Shown: positions 44,021 through 53,063, counted from the first letter of the stretch. The stretch is DNA of 64,000 nt from Streptomyces pinistramenti (GCF_020564935.1 NZ_JAJCXB010000012.1:93525-157524), one strand, 5' to 3'. The notes: a model not told the origin generated them from the letters alone. Numbers and translations are program-made.

Positions 44021-47000
44021 CCGCAGCAGCTGGTACCAACCGGTCGTAGCCGCGCTCGGACCCTGGCCCGAAGAGCACGCCAGGACCCGGCCCGCCCTGC
44101 TCTGCCAGGTCGAACTCGCCCTGCGGCTGATGGAGACCGTGGCACCCGGCCACGCCGCCGACGGAGCGTGGACGCTCCTGGGCGGCTACGGCCTAGCCTT
44201 CGCGCGCGCCGCGAAGCTGTCTGTCGGCGCCGCGGAACAGGTCGCGCTGGCCGCGGCCCGGCACCTGCTCTGGCCGATGCGCCGCGGCCGGATGTGGCGG
44301 CAGTCTCTGGACGCTTACCTGGAACTGCCGGAGCGGCTGCGCGCGTACCGTGTCCCGGCAGCGGGGGAAGAGGCGTACCGGGTTCCCCTCATGGTCGCCG
44401 CCGACCGTTTCTCCGTGTACGACGAAGCGCTCGCGAATCTGCCGGGCTTCTCCGTCAAACCGATGGAGCAGGCGGAGGCGGGTGAGCATCGCTTCATGGA
44501 CCGCCGCCATCGGCGCACCTCTGTCACCATCCCGGCCGACCTCGTACGAGACCCTCTCCCGGGCCACCCCCTCACCGCCGAACGTCCGGCCACCGCTGGA
44601 CCTCTGAACGTATCGCTCGACGAACTCGCCGACGTGGCGCGGTGGATGGACGAGGAGGAACGGAGCCGCGGCCGAAAGGCGGGCAACTGGGCCCAGCGCC
44701 TCGACGACCTCGACCTCGACACCCGCACCCCGGACGGGACCGCGTTCGCGCCGGCATCCGCGCTGCCGCTCGACCGGCTCACCCACCTCGTCGGCATGGT
44801 CGGCGCCGGCAAGTCGACCCTGATGACCCTGATCGCCGTATGGGCGCACCACAACGGCCTGCGCACCACACTCGTCGTCGGTGACGTGGCCGAACAGCTC
44901 ACCCTGACCGAACTCTTCCGCGGCCTCGGCCTGAGTGCAGCCCTGATCCAGGGCGGCACCACGCGACCTCAGCACACCCAGCGGCTGCACCGCAGGCTCG
45001 CCGCGCGCGGAGCGCACTCGCTCCTCGCCCACACCGACGCGGCCTTCAGGCACCTCAGCACCGCCTGCCCGCTGGACGCGCTGCGCGCACTCGACACATC
45101 AGAGCCGCTGCGTTACAGCGACGCACCGTGCGGCGGCCTGTACCCCGTGCGCCGGGATTGCACCACCGGCACCGCCGACGCTGCCGAGGAGTTGGCAGCC
45201 GAACACGCCCTGCGCGAACTCGAACGCGCCCGTGGCGCCGCCGGGAGGCAGACCCCCAGGGACGACAGCGACGAAGAGGAGGAGTGGGGCACTCCGCATG
45301 CCTGCCCGTTGTGGAGCGCCTGCCCTCGGCACTCTGCCGCGCGCGACCTCGTGGACGGGTTGATCTGGGTGGCGAACCCCGCCAGCCTTGTCCAGACGGC
45401 CGTTCCGCGCCAGCTCAATGCCGAACGTCTGCGCTACTCGGAGCTGGCCTCCCTGCGCAGCGACATTGTGATCATCGACGAGGCCGACCGCGTACAGATG
45501 CAGCTGGACCAGATGTTCGCGCCGTCGGCCACTCTTGTCACCACCGGTGTCCCCGAATCCTGGCTCGACCAGTTGCAGACCCATGAGATCGCCGAACTCG
45601 CCCGGCAGGGGCGACTGCAGCTCTCCGACCAGGACGTGGAACGGTGGTCCGCCGCCTTGGACATCGTCGGCTCCGCGGCGGACCGGCTGTACGCAATGCT
45701 CATCGACGACGAAGGGCTGCGGACCTGGGCGCAGATCGACTACTTCAGCGCATGGACCCTTCAGGAGAAGCTGCTGAACGCCTGGTATCCGCTGACGCCC
45801 GGCCGGTCCGTCCGGCGGCCGGACGGCACGGAGGCGGGGGACATCGAGGACGAGAATGCGCTGTATGAGGACGAGGACGAGATGGACGCCGAGGGCGACG
45901 GCGGGGAGGAGCAGGGAGAGCGCAGGCCCTCTGGGGCGGAGGTGCCTTGGGCGCACCGCCGCAGCGAGATCACCGGGTTCTTCGATATGTTCCGGGACGA
46001 TCCGCTTGGCGGGCGGGGTCCTTATCTGACGCCCGCCGACGAGCTCACCGCCCTCGCCCACGACGTTCTGCACACCCTCGACGAGAAGCAGACACGCACC
46101 CGGGTCCGCGCGCTCCTCGACTCTCTCCTCGTCGGAGCACCGGGGCCGCAGCAGCGCCCGCCATCCGCTGCCCGACATGGCAAGGAGCCTGCGCCTGAGG
46201 AGGTACCCCTCACAGAGGAGTGGCGCGAACTGAACGCTCGGAGACTGGAGTTCACCCTTGTACTCGCCGCTCTGCACCAGCGTCTGGACCGGGTGACGTT
46301 CCTGTGGCCCCAGGTGGAGGCGGCGCTGCGGCTCGACGCGGCGAGCCACGAACTGACCCGCCGGCCACCCCTTGACTACGCACCGCTCCTGCCCGAGGCT
46401 CCTATGGGCAACGTCCTCGGCTTCCAGTACCTGATCGACGAACGGGCGGCCGCCCGCGATAAGGACGGCCGCCGCACCGGAACCCTGCGCTTCTTCCGCT
46501 GTGCGGGTGTGGGTCGCGAGCTGCTCCTGGGCCTCCCCCAGCTCGGCGCCGATCCCGGCCGGGAGGAAGCAGGACCTCACGTTCTGCTGATGTCGGGCAC
46601 CAGCTGGGCCGGCACGTCCACCCGTGCGCATGTGCTCGCTCCCGTCCGGGCGGTCCTGAAACCGCGGAGCAAGGCGCTGCAGTCCATCCGGGACACGGTT
46701 TTCCGCACCGAGTTCCTCTATGACGCGGCCGGACAGCCGATCCGCCTCTCCGGGCAGGACCCCGACAAGCGCGAGGACGTCCTGCGCCTGATGATCGACC
46801 GTCTGGCCCGTCCTCGCAGGGACGGAACCACTTCTCCGCTGCAGAGCGAACTCGCCCAGATCCGCGACCAGCGCCGCAGGCGCGCGCTGCTTCTGGTGGG
46901 CAGCTATGCGGAGGCCAAGGTGGCCGCCACGGCCTTGGACGAGATCCCGCGCTGGCGCGGCCGGGTACGCGTCCTGACCGCCGACGACGCGGAACTGGAA

Positions 47001-47795
47001 GCCGCGGTCGACGGCGCGGCGCTGTCGGGGAGCCGGACACGTAGCACAGAGGCAGTACGGCGTGGAGACCTCGCCTCCTTCGCCGAGGACCCGGACGCCG
47101 AACTGCTCGTCGCCCCTCTGCTGGCCGTCGAGCGAGGGCACAACATTCTCACCACCCCCCAGCGCCCCGGCGAGGAGAGGGTGGCGGCGTTCGGGACGGT
47201 GTTCTTCCTGGTCCGTCCTCACCCACGCCCCGATGACCTGTCCCTGGCGGTGTTCGCCATCAACGACTGGTCGAGCCGGTTCGTGCGCGGCCAACTGACT
47301 AGCCCGGACGGAACCTTCGCTGATCTGGTGGCGGAGGCCGACGGTCTTCATGCGGCAGGCGGCGCTTTTCGGACCGTCGCCCGTCGTGTCTGGCGGCACG
47401 TGTTGTCCCGTCCCTACATCTACTCCTCGCTCTCCCACGACGAGAAGGAGTCCTTCGTCTGGGACCAGCTTGTCACCATCTGGCAGGTCATCGGCCGCCT
47501 CGTTCGCGGTGGTGTGCCAGCCCGCGTCGTGTTCGTCGACGCGGCCTTCGCGCCGCGACTGGCGGGGGCGCAGGCACCCGCCGGCGACAGGAGCAGGCGG
47601 TCTCGCACCAGCGACCCGGGACTGCTGGTACGCCTTCGGGACGTACTCGCCCCGTACTTCACTGCCACCGGCATCGAGAATGCGGCCGATGGGCCCGACC
47701 CTGCCGACATCGAACTCGTCAAGCTGCTCTACCGGCCGCTGTACGAGGCGCTGTGCGACCTGGGTGCTCCGCCCGAGCCGCGCAGCACCGACTGA
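44013..47795 (+). CDS. DinG-like superfamily 2 helicase of the pPIWI-RE system
   Basis: 1,260 aa from the ATG at 44013 (GGAG seven bases upstream), overlapping the REase end by 8 bp; the longer reading in this frame is antisense-like. Walker A is HLVGMVGAGKSTLMTLIAVW (about 258-277). A Cys group follows (CPLDALRAL, CGGLYPVRRDC, CPLWSACPRHS, about 350-445), likely a Fe-S cluster as in DinG/XPD. The DEAD box is IVIIDEADRV (about 486). A very acidic insertion occurs near 610-640 (EDENALYEDEDEMDAEGDGG). The C-terminal helicase lobe includes RRALLLVGSYAEAKVAATAL. In pPIWI-RE operons this helicase is thought to unwind the target for the pPIWI-RE effector. Confidence 0.88.
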   Translation: MRDRSSWYQPVVAALGPWPEEHARTRPALLCQVELALRLMETVAPGHAADGAWTLLGGYGLAFARAAKLSVGAAEQVALAAARHLLWPMRRGRMWRQSLDAYLELPERLRAYRVPAAGEEAYRVPLMVAADRFSVYDEALANLPGFSVKPMEQAEAGEHRFMDRRHRRTSVTIPADLVRDPLPGHPLTAERPATAGPLNVSLDELADVARWMDEEERSRGRKAGNWAQRLDDLDLDTRTPDGTAFAPASALPLDRLTHLVGMVGAGKSTLMTLIAVWAHHNGLRTTLVVGDVAEQLTLTELFRGLGLSAALIQGGTTRPQHTQRLHRRLAARGAHSLLAHTDAAFRHLSTACPLDALRALDTSEPLRYSDAPCGGLYPVRRDCTTGTADAAEELAAEHALRELERARGAAGRQTPRDDSDEEEEWGTPHACPLWSACPRHSAARDLVDGLIWVANPASLVQTAVPRQLNAERLRYSELASLRSDIVIIDEADRVQMQLDQMFAPSATLVTTGVPESWLDQLQTHEIAELARQGRLQLSDQDVERWSAALDIVGSAADRLYAMLIDDEGLRTWAQIDYFSAWTLQEKLLNAWYPLTPGRSVRRPDGTEAGDIEDENALYEDEDEMDAEGDGGEEQGERRPSGAEVPWAHRRSEITGFFDMFRDDPLGGRGPYLTPADELTALAHDVLHTLDEKQTRTRVRALLDSLLVGAPGPQQRPPSAARHGKEPAPEEVPLTEEWRELNARRLEFTLVLAALHQRLDRVTFLWPQVEAALRLDAASHELTRRPPLDYAPLLPEAPMGNVLGFQYLIDERAAARDKDGRRTGTLRFFRCAGVGRELLLGLPQLGADPGREEAGPHVLLMSGTSWAGTSTRAHVLAPVRAVLKPRSKALQSIRDTVFRTEFLYDAAGQPIRLSGQDPDKREDVLRLMIDRLARPRRDGTTSPLQSELAQIRDQRRRRALLLVGSYAEAKVAATALDEIPRWRGRVRVLTADDAELEAAVDGAALSGSRTRSTEAVRRGDLASFAEDPDAELLVAPLLAVERGHNILTTPQRPGEERVAAFGTVFFLVRPHPRPDDLSLAVFAINDWSSRFVRGQLTSPDGTFADLVAEADGLHAAGGAFRTVARRVWRHVLSRPYIYSSLSHDEKESFVWDQLVTIWQVIGRLVRGGVPARVVFVDAAFAPRLAGAQAPAGDRSRRSRTSDPGLLVRLRDVLAPYFTATGIENAADGPDPADIELVKLLYRPLYEALCDLGAPPEPRSTD

Positions 47796-47877
47796 CACAC
47801 CGAGACCCCGCCGCTTCCAAGGCTGTCGAAGACACGGCGCGAGACCGACCACGTACGACATCGCAGGGAGAACGGAC

Positions 47878-50800
47878 ATGTACCAGCACATCCGCCGATC
47901 CGCGTACCACCTTGCCGAGGGCAGCGAGTCCTGGACCGAGGACTTCCGTGCGCTCGCCTTTCCCGAATACTGGCGCGCGGAACTCCTCGATCTGCATAAC
48001 CACGGACGCGACGAGGAGAAACGGCAGCTGACCCTGCCCACTCGCCGACTCGACGGAGTACTGCAGACCCTCGCCCCCGACGTGATTGTCCGCCCCCGCC
48101 CTCGTATCCCCGTCGAGCCGGGGCCGGAACAGGACCATCGGATCGCCGAGGATTTCTGGATGTACGTCCCCGCCTCGGCGACTGATCCCCTCCCGGACCG
48201 CTCCATGCGGCAGCTCCTGGACGCCTGGCTGCGCACCCTCGGCCCCAAGGGTGCGGGGCAGGATCCCGGGTTTCGCTCGCTGCTGCTCGCGAGCAGCGCC
48301 GACCTCAAGCGGAACCTCCCCGAGTGGCAGCCGGTCACCGGCGTCGAACTGCTCACCAGGCCCGTCAGCGCCGGCGGTACCGCCGCCCTCTACCCCCGGC
48401 AGTTTCAGCTCGCCACCGACGCGTTGGCCCGCCGCATCCTGTCCCTCGACCCCTACCGCTTCGACGGTGGCGAGCTGCGATTTCGCGCGGTGCCTCGCGG
48501 GCCTCGCGACCAGGGTGCCGAACTCATGTCGCAGTCCCTGTGCCGAATGGTCAAGCGCAAGGAGTGGTGGTTCTCTGTCGTACTCAACATCTCCCTGCAC
48601 ACCACGCCGTTCGACACCAGGCCGTGTCTCCATCTGCACTGGGGTGTACGCCGCTGGGCGACGCACCCGCGGGCCGCCACCAAACGCCTCAACCTGTCCT
48701 ACCGGGAGGCCACCACGGTCTACTTGCGGCCCACCATCCCCTGGCTGCCCGGAGCACCGGCCACCGAACGCTACGCACTCGCCCGACTGCGCCGGGACCG
48801 GGCAGCCGACACCTTCGCCTGGTCGGAGAACGACACCGCCGGCATCCTGCGCGGACTCAGCCTCTCCGGCAACTTCCCGGACCCCGAACAACTCCTCACC
48901 GAACCGGGCTCCTGGATCGGTGAAGGCCGCGGAGTCCGCGCGGCCGTGGTGCACAGTACCCGAATGGGGAAGCACGAGATCGGCACCGGCTTCATGCCCA
49001 ACCAGCGCGCCCAGCTGACCGAGTGGGCCGAACAGGCTCTTCCGGAAGCGGTGGTGCGGGTACCCGATCTGACCCGGGGACGCGGCAAGGGCATCGGCGC
49101 ACCGGACAACCGGCGGCCCAAACCGAGGACCGACGAGGCCAAGAAGACCGAGCTGCTGCGCGAAACCCAGGCGCGCAGGGCGAACCTCGCGGCGCAGGCG
49201 CGGATCGCAGGCCGGCGCTCGCGGCACAGCGGTCCCCCGCTGGTGGAGGTCCGGTTGCTGTGGCAGTCATCAGAGGTACGGAAGGAAGCAGTGGCCCAGT
49301 TCGCGCATGCCCTGGGCCTGGACGGTGATGGCGGCGCCTCCGCCGCCGTGATCACGGACCGGGACTTCGACGAAGCCAGGCCCGGAGCACCGGTCGTCCT
49401 CGAATGGCGGACGGAGGAACTCACCCTACGACTGCGGTGTCTGCCCCTGGCCGACGGACTCGGAGACCGGCTGCTGCCCGACCCGGCCGTCAAAGCCAAC
49501 GGCACGGCCATCGCGACGGCTATCGATGAGCGTCGCCGCGCCCTGCGCTCATGGCTGAGCGCGGACGGCGTGGACCCCGACCACCCTGAACTCGCCCTGG
49601 TGGAGATCGCCCACCGCAGTACCTTCCGCCCGTCGACGACCGACCCCAAGTTCGCCGTCCGCCTGGGGTGCGCCGACGCAGGGGTACTGACCCAGTTCGT
49701 CGTGACCCCGTCCACCGACCGGCAGATCGACAACGCGGACAGCATCGAGCATCGCACCCACAGCTCCTGGCTTGACGGACTGCGTCAGCTCGGCGTCCGC
49801 GTACTGCCGCAGCACACGCTCGGCAACGACCTGCCCGATGGACTTCAGTACGCCGCTGTCTGGATGGTGAAGCGCCGCAAGGACGGCCCGACCCGGCTGC
49901 CCAAGCACCTGCCCGTGGCCGTCCTGGCCACCCCGCTGCCGGACGCGGCGGGCCTGGCGGCCGTGCGCGGCTGGGACGATGCCGCGGGGGAGTGGGTGCC
50001 GTATCCGCGCTTTCTCCTCGGCCTAGTGAAGCAGGCCGAGATCGATCCCGAGGCATGCGCGGAGCCCGACCCGCAGGACGGCGGCCCGCAATCAAGTACC
50101 TCCCGTCTGACCGGCAAGCAGTGGCGTACCAACCTCGCCCAGCAGCGCAAGGAGACCGCGGCATTCCTCCAGCGCGTACTGCACTCGCTGCGCGGTCAGC
50201 CCACCGCGCTGATCACCCACGCACAGAACAGCAGGCTGCACTGGCCATGGCTGCAGGATGGCCGGATTGAGCGGGATCTGATCCAGACGGGCCACGCCCC
50301 CGCGGGCAGGCTCGACGACGAACTCCGCCTTGTGCGCGTCCGCGGGTGTGGCGGACGGGAGACCGCGCAGTGGTGGGGCCTGGCGGAACCCGGTAAGCCG
50401 CACGGACAGCCGGCCGGCTTCTGGGCCCAGACCGTCCCGTCGCAGGGCGAGGCTCCTGCAGGTGACCGGATCTTCTACAGCACCACGGAACGCCCCGGTA
50501 CCCACGCGGTGTCGCCCGCCCTCGACCGCCTGGCCACCCGGGTCAACGCGGCGGGCAACCTCACCTCACAGGCGGGCACCAGCGCCTGGAACCCGACCTT
50601 GCTCGAGATCGCAGTGCTCGGTTGTCACGTGGGCGACGACCCGGGCGCCCTCGCCCTGGGCAAGCCGGATGAGGCCGAGGCTCTGGCCCTCGCCGTACAC
50701 CAACTGCGCCAGGCGCCGGACTATGCCGCGGCGCTGTCCCTGCCGCTCCCGCTTCACCTGGCGGGACTGGCCCAGGCGTATGTCCTCCCGATGTTCGTGG

Positions 50801-50946
50801 AGAGTGATGTGAGTCCAGGAGGGGCGACGGCGGAGTCCACTGTGGAGCGGGAGCAGCGGAGCACGACGGAGGACGATCCGGACCCGGACCTCATGGACGC
50901 GGCCGGGCTGACCACGGAACCCGAGAAGGAAGACGACGATGGGTGA
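47878..50946 (+). CDS. pPIWI-RE protein (prokaryotic Argonaute-like, R-E type)
   Basis: 1,022 aa from the ATG at 47878 (GGGAG eight bases upstream). The N-terminus (residues 1-400; LTGVELL-type beta strands, RKEWWFSVVLNISLHTTPFD) fits the pPIWI-RE N-terminal/module region (DUF3962). The central part has a basic linker (about 400-460). The C-terminal 450 residues form the RNase H/PIWI-like domain (DUF3893 region: ALVEIAHRSTFRPSTTDPKF, ALITHAQNSRLHWPWLQDGR, GTSAWNPTLLEIAVLGCH). The family is defined by conserved Arg and Glu in the PIWI domain; the Glu is probably in NPTLLEIAV. It would use an RNA or DNA guide to recognise invading DNA together with the REase and helicase encoded upstream. It is the last complete gene of the operon. 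Confidence 0.88.
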   Translation: MYQHIRRSAYHLAEGSESWTEDFRALAFPEYWRAELLDLHNHGRDEEKRQLTLPTRRLDGVLQTLAPDVIVRPRPRIPVEPGPEQDHRIAEDFWMYVPASATDPLPDRSMRQLLDAWLRTLGPKGAGQDPGFRSLLLASSADLKRNLPEWQPVTGVELLTRPVSAGGTAALYPRQFQLATDALARRILSLDPYRFDGGELRFRAVPRGPRDQGAELMSQSLCRMVKRKEWWFSVVLNISLHTTPFDTRPCLHLHWGVRRWATHPRAATKRLNLSYREATTVYLRPTIPWLPGAPATERYALARLRRDRAADTFAWSENDTAGILRGLSLSGNFPDPEQLLTEPGSWIGEGRGVRAAVVHSTRMGKHEIGTGFMPNQRAQLTEWAEQALPEAVVRVPDLTRGRGKGIGAPDNRRPKPRTDEAKKTELLRETQARRANLAAQARIAGRRSRHSGPPLVEVRLLWQSSEVRKEAVAQFAHALGLDGDGGASAAVITDRDFDEARPGAPVVLEWRTEELTLRLRCLPLADGLGDRLLPDPAVKANGTAIATAIDERRRALRSWLSADGVDPDHPELALVEIAHRSTFRPSTTDPKFAVRLGCADAGVLTQFVVTPSTDRQIDNADSIEHRTHSSWLDGLRQLGVRVLPQHTLGNDLPDGLQYAAVWMVKRRKDGPTRLPKHLPVAVLATPLPDAAGLAAVRGWDDAAGEWVPYPRFLLGLVKQAEIDPEACAEPDPQDGGPQSSTSRLTGKQWRTNLAQQRKETAAFLQRVLHSLRGQPTALITHAQNSRLHWPWLQDGRIERDLIQTGHAPAGRLDDELRLVRVRGCGGRETAQWWGLAEPGKPHGQPAGFWAQTVPSQGEAPAGDRIFYSTTERPGTHAVSPALDRLATRVNAAGNLTSQAGTSAWNPTLLEIAVLGCHVGDDPGALALGKPDEAEALALAVHQLRQAPDYAAALSLPLPLHLAGLAQAYVLPMFVESDVSPGGATAESTVEREQRSTTEDDPDPDLMDAAGLTTEPEKEDDDG

Positions 50947-51103
50947 AGCTCTTCTGCGGCGACGTGCTGAGCTGTGGGACAACGCGGTTCTGCGTGTGGG
51001 TCTCCATGGTGATGCAGCGCCAATGCTGGTGTTTCCAAGTGTCCACGCTGCCAGGCGCCCTCATCCTGATAGGTTCGCGCGGGAAGGCCCTCCGCCTCAG
51101 TGA
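50939..51103 (+). CDS. Small ORF overlapping the pPIWI-RE stop, perhaps truncated
   Basis: A 54-aa frame starting at an ATG that overlaps the end of the pPIWI-RE gene (ATGGGTGA): MGEALLRRRAELWDNAVLRV, then GLHGDAAPMLVFPSVHAARR. The overlap and clean helical start suggest the beginning of another gene of the operon. It ends after 54 codons and the following sequence has no continuation, so it may be a truncated fifth gene cut by element decay, or a genuine small protein. No family recognised. Confidence 0.4.
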   Translation: MGEALLRRRAELWDNAVLRVGLHGDAAPMLVFPSVHAARRPHPDRFAREGPPPQ

Positions 51104-51538
51104 TCGATGCGCAGTCGCTCAGACAGCCGGCTTCCTCTCAGCTGGCGATCACCACGCCCTCGTCGAGCGCTTGCGTTTCGCGTTCTCCCTGCCGGCCCCG
51201 CGGACCGTCCAAGCTCTGACCATGGCTCCCCGCTCCGTTTAGCCCTCCAGCCCTACCCACATCGGGCGGCTCGCGTCGGGGATGAATCTACGTGTGTGCG
51301 GTGGCGTGAGGACAGGCGTCGAGCAGGTCGATCTAGCAATCAAGAACAGGACAGGTGCCGCTTTGGCGCCTGCCCCGTTCTTGGCTGATTGCCCATCAGT
51401 ATGGCTCTGACCAGGGGCGACTCTCTGACTAATGGCGGTTGGACGTAAGTTGCTGCCCCAACCGGGGGGACGTATGTGGGACGCAGCGCCTCAATCGATG
51501 GTGCATATATGTACAAAATAGCCTCTCGGGCAATGAAA
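51104..51538. other. Gap with a long inverted repeat and no gene
   Basis: A strong hairpin lies at 51341-51383 (arms CAAGAACAGGACAGGTGCC and GGCGCCTGCCCCGTTCTTG with two mismatches and a 5-nt loop). It has no U-tract, so it is a terminator without a tail or a structured relic. Around 51463, GGGGGACGTATGTGGGACG closely resembles 12727-12745, just inside the left att copy. This suggests that related element ends lie at both borders. No gene was identified. Confidence 0.55.
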
Positions 51539-51572
51539 AAGCCCTCCGCGAGTGATCTTGCGAAGGGCTTAA
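51539..51572 (-). terminator. Terminator behind the second tRNA fragment
   Basis: Inverted repeat AAGCCCTCCGC...GCGAAGGGCTT (one mismatch) preceded on the plus strand by an A-run (51536-51540), acting on minus-strand transcription. It is analogous to the terminator at 11701-11726. Confidence 0.6.
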
Positions 51573-51598
51573 GGCTCCCTCTGACCTGCTTAAACGTG

Positions 51599-51636
51599 CG
51601 CCCCCGGCAGGACTCGAACCTGCGGCCAAGTACTTA
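51599..51636 (-). repeat. tRNA-Arg-like 3' fragment, second attachment-site copy
   Basis: It is the same tRNA 3' segment as at 11747-11786, in the same orientation, with the T-arm GCAGGTTCGAGTCCTGC intact and an IS inserted at the same TTA (51634-51636). It delimits the right side of the roughly 40-kb island and is a junction toward the CRISPR-bearing DNA. No 5' half of a tRNA follows, so the intact gene would be further right. Confidence 0.7.
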
Positions 51637-52527
51637 GAGAAGCTAACAGAAAGAGCTGGGGAGGCCATGTCTGGTACCTGGGTGGGTCGTTGGGCCGGGT
51701 ATGGGGAAGGGCAATGGTCCGCCGTGGGTGGTGTCGGACGATCTTTGGGCGCGTATTGAGCCGCTGTTGCCGGTCAGGCGGCGCCGGTCGTGCAACCCGG
51801 GGCGGTTGCCTCTGGACGACCGCGGCTGTCTGCAGGGCATCCTGTTCGTGTTGCATACCGGGATCCAATGGCAATGGCTGCCGCAGGAACTCGGGTTCGG
51901 CTCCGGCATGACGTGCTGGCGTCGGCTTCGGGACTGGCATGAGGCCGGTGTCTGGGACCGGCTTCACCAGGTGCTGCTGACCGAGCTGCACCGTGCGGGG
52001 AAGCTGGATTGGTCCCGGGCGGTGATCGACGGCTCGCACCGGCAGGCCCGTCGGGGCGGCCCAAAACCGGGCCGAGCCCGGTCGACCGTGCCCGGCCCGG
52101 CTCGAAGCACCACATCGTCACCGACGCCGACGGCACCCCACCAGCCATCACTCTGACCGGCGGGAACCGCCACGACGTCACCCAATTGCTGCCCCTGCTC
52201 GACGCGATTCCCCGAATCCGAGGAGCCACCGGCCGACCGCGCCACCGCCCCCGGCAGCTGTTCGCTGACCGCGGCTACGACTACGACAAGTACCGCCGCC
52301 TGCTGCGGAAACGCGGCATCAAGCCGGTCATCGCCCGCCGGGGAGTGCCCCACGGATCCGGCCTGGGCGCCGTCCGGTGGGTCGTCGAACGCACGAACGC
52401 CTGGATCCACGGCTTCAGACGACTACGGATCCGCTGGGACATCCGAGACGACATCCACGAGGCATTCCTCAAACTCGCCTGCTGCGTCATCACCTACAGA
52501 CGAGCCCAAGCATTGTGTTAGCTCCTC
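51637..52527 (+). mobile_element. IS5-family insertion sequence, copy B
   Basis: 891 bp with imperfect terminal inverted repeats beginning GAGAAGCTAACAGA on the left, matched by GAGGAGCTAACACA read from the right end. A direct TTA duplication lies on both sides (51634-51636 and 52528-52530). It differs in sequence from copy A and encodes its own two-frame transposase. Confidence 0.85.
51701..52521 (+). CDS. IS5-family transposase with probable programmed frameshift
   Basis: Two overlapping frames: the first from 51701 (LWARIEPLLPVRRRRSCNPG, then the DDE-entry DWSRAVIDGSHRQARRGG) and the second, ending at 52521, starting from GPSPVDRARPGSKHHIVTDA and carrying GNRHDVTQLLPLLDAIPRIR, ADRGYDYDKYRRLLRKRGIK and RWVVERTNAWIHGFRRLRIR. 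The switch is a -1 shift at CCCAAAAC (about 52060), where this family uses ribosomal slippage, so the element may be active. DDE residues lie in IDGSH, ADRGY and VVERTNAW. Confidence 0.85.
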
Positions 52528-52530
52528 TTA

Positions 52531-52856
52531 GAAGGCACCTGGTGGGGGTGAGGGCCGTAAGGTCTTGAGCTGCACAGATACAGGGGCCTGGTTGTCTGGT
52601 AGGGAAACTTTCTCCTTTTTCGGGAGACCGTCACCGCGGTGGCCATGAACGGTTTCTTGGTCGAATGTTGTGCTGCCCGGAAGGGGTGCGTGGTGCCGGG
52701 CGCGGCTATATACCTCGCTGCCAAAGGTCACAGCGAACCTCGCAGTGAGGTCTTCGCAAGATCCTCTTGACCGTTTTCTCCGCTCCTCCTGGCGCGTAGT
52801 GGCGCAACGGCTGTTCCAAGGGAACCTGGCTTCGCAGGGAACTCGCAGGAGACCCA
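52531..52856. other. Gap without a gene
   Basis: 326 bp downstream of IS copy B. Open frames are present, but none has a domain or ribosome site. It contains no obvious repeat or tRNA and appears to be element or flanking DNA. Confidence 0.5.
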
Positions 52857-53063
52857 TCAGGGGTGGCGCAGCAGGATGCTCGCCAGAGTGGCGAGTCCAC
52901 GTAGAACCTCTGGGACTGCATCAGGAGTGGCGTGGCCAATTGCCGCGAGCGCGATGACAGTGAAGCTGACTACGGCGCAGAGGAGGGCGGCCAGGAGGAA
53001 GGCTGATGCGCGAAAGGTGGATTCCGGGGGTGTGGAAGGATCTTGTGGCGGTCGAGACGGCAT
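52857..53063 (-). CDS. Small single-span membrane protein
   Basis: 68 aa from the ATG at 53063 (MPSRPPQDPSTPPES) with GGAGG about 13 bases upstream; the frame also extends to 53309 with less protein-like sequence (start unsure). It has a proline-rich cytoplasmic N-terminus and then one hydrophobic helix (FLLAALLCAVVSFTVIALAA), ending in LRGLATLASILL, which may be a second amphipathic segment. Small proteins of this type are common in Streptomyces and their role is unknown. Not obviously linked to the CRISPR locus. Confidence 0.5.
   Translation of the reverse strand: MPSRPPQDPSTPPESTFRASAFLLAALLCAVVSFTVIALAAIGHATPDAVPEVLRGLATLASILLRHP

Noticed and set aside
45099..48356. A 1,085-aa minus-strand frame across the DinG-like/pPIWI-RE junction
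   Set aside because: Composition is shadow-like and it crosses two genes with clear motifs and ribosome sites on the plus strand.
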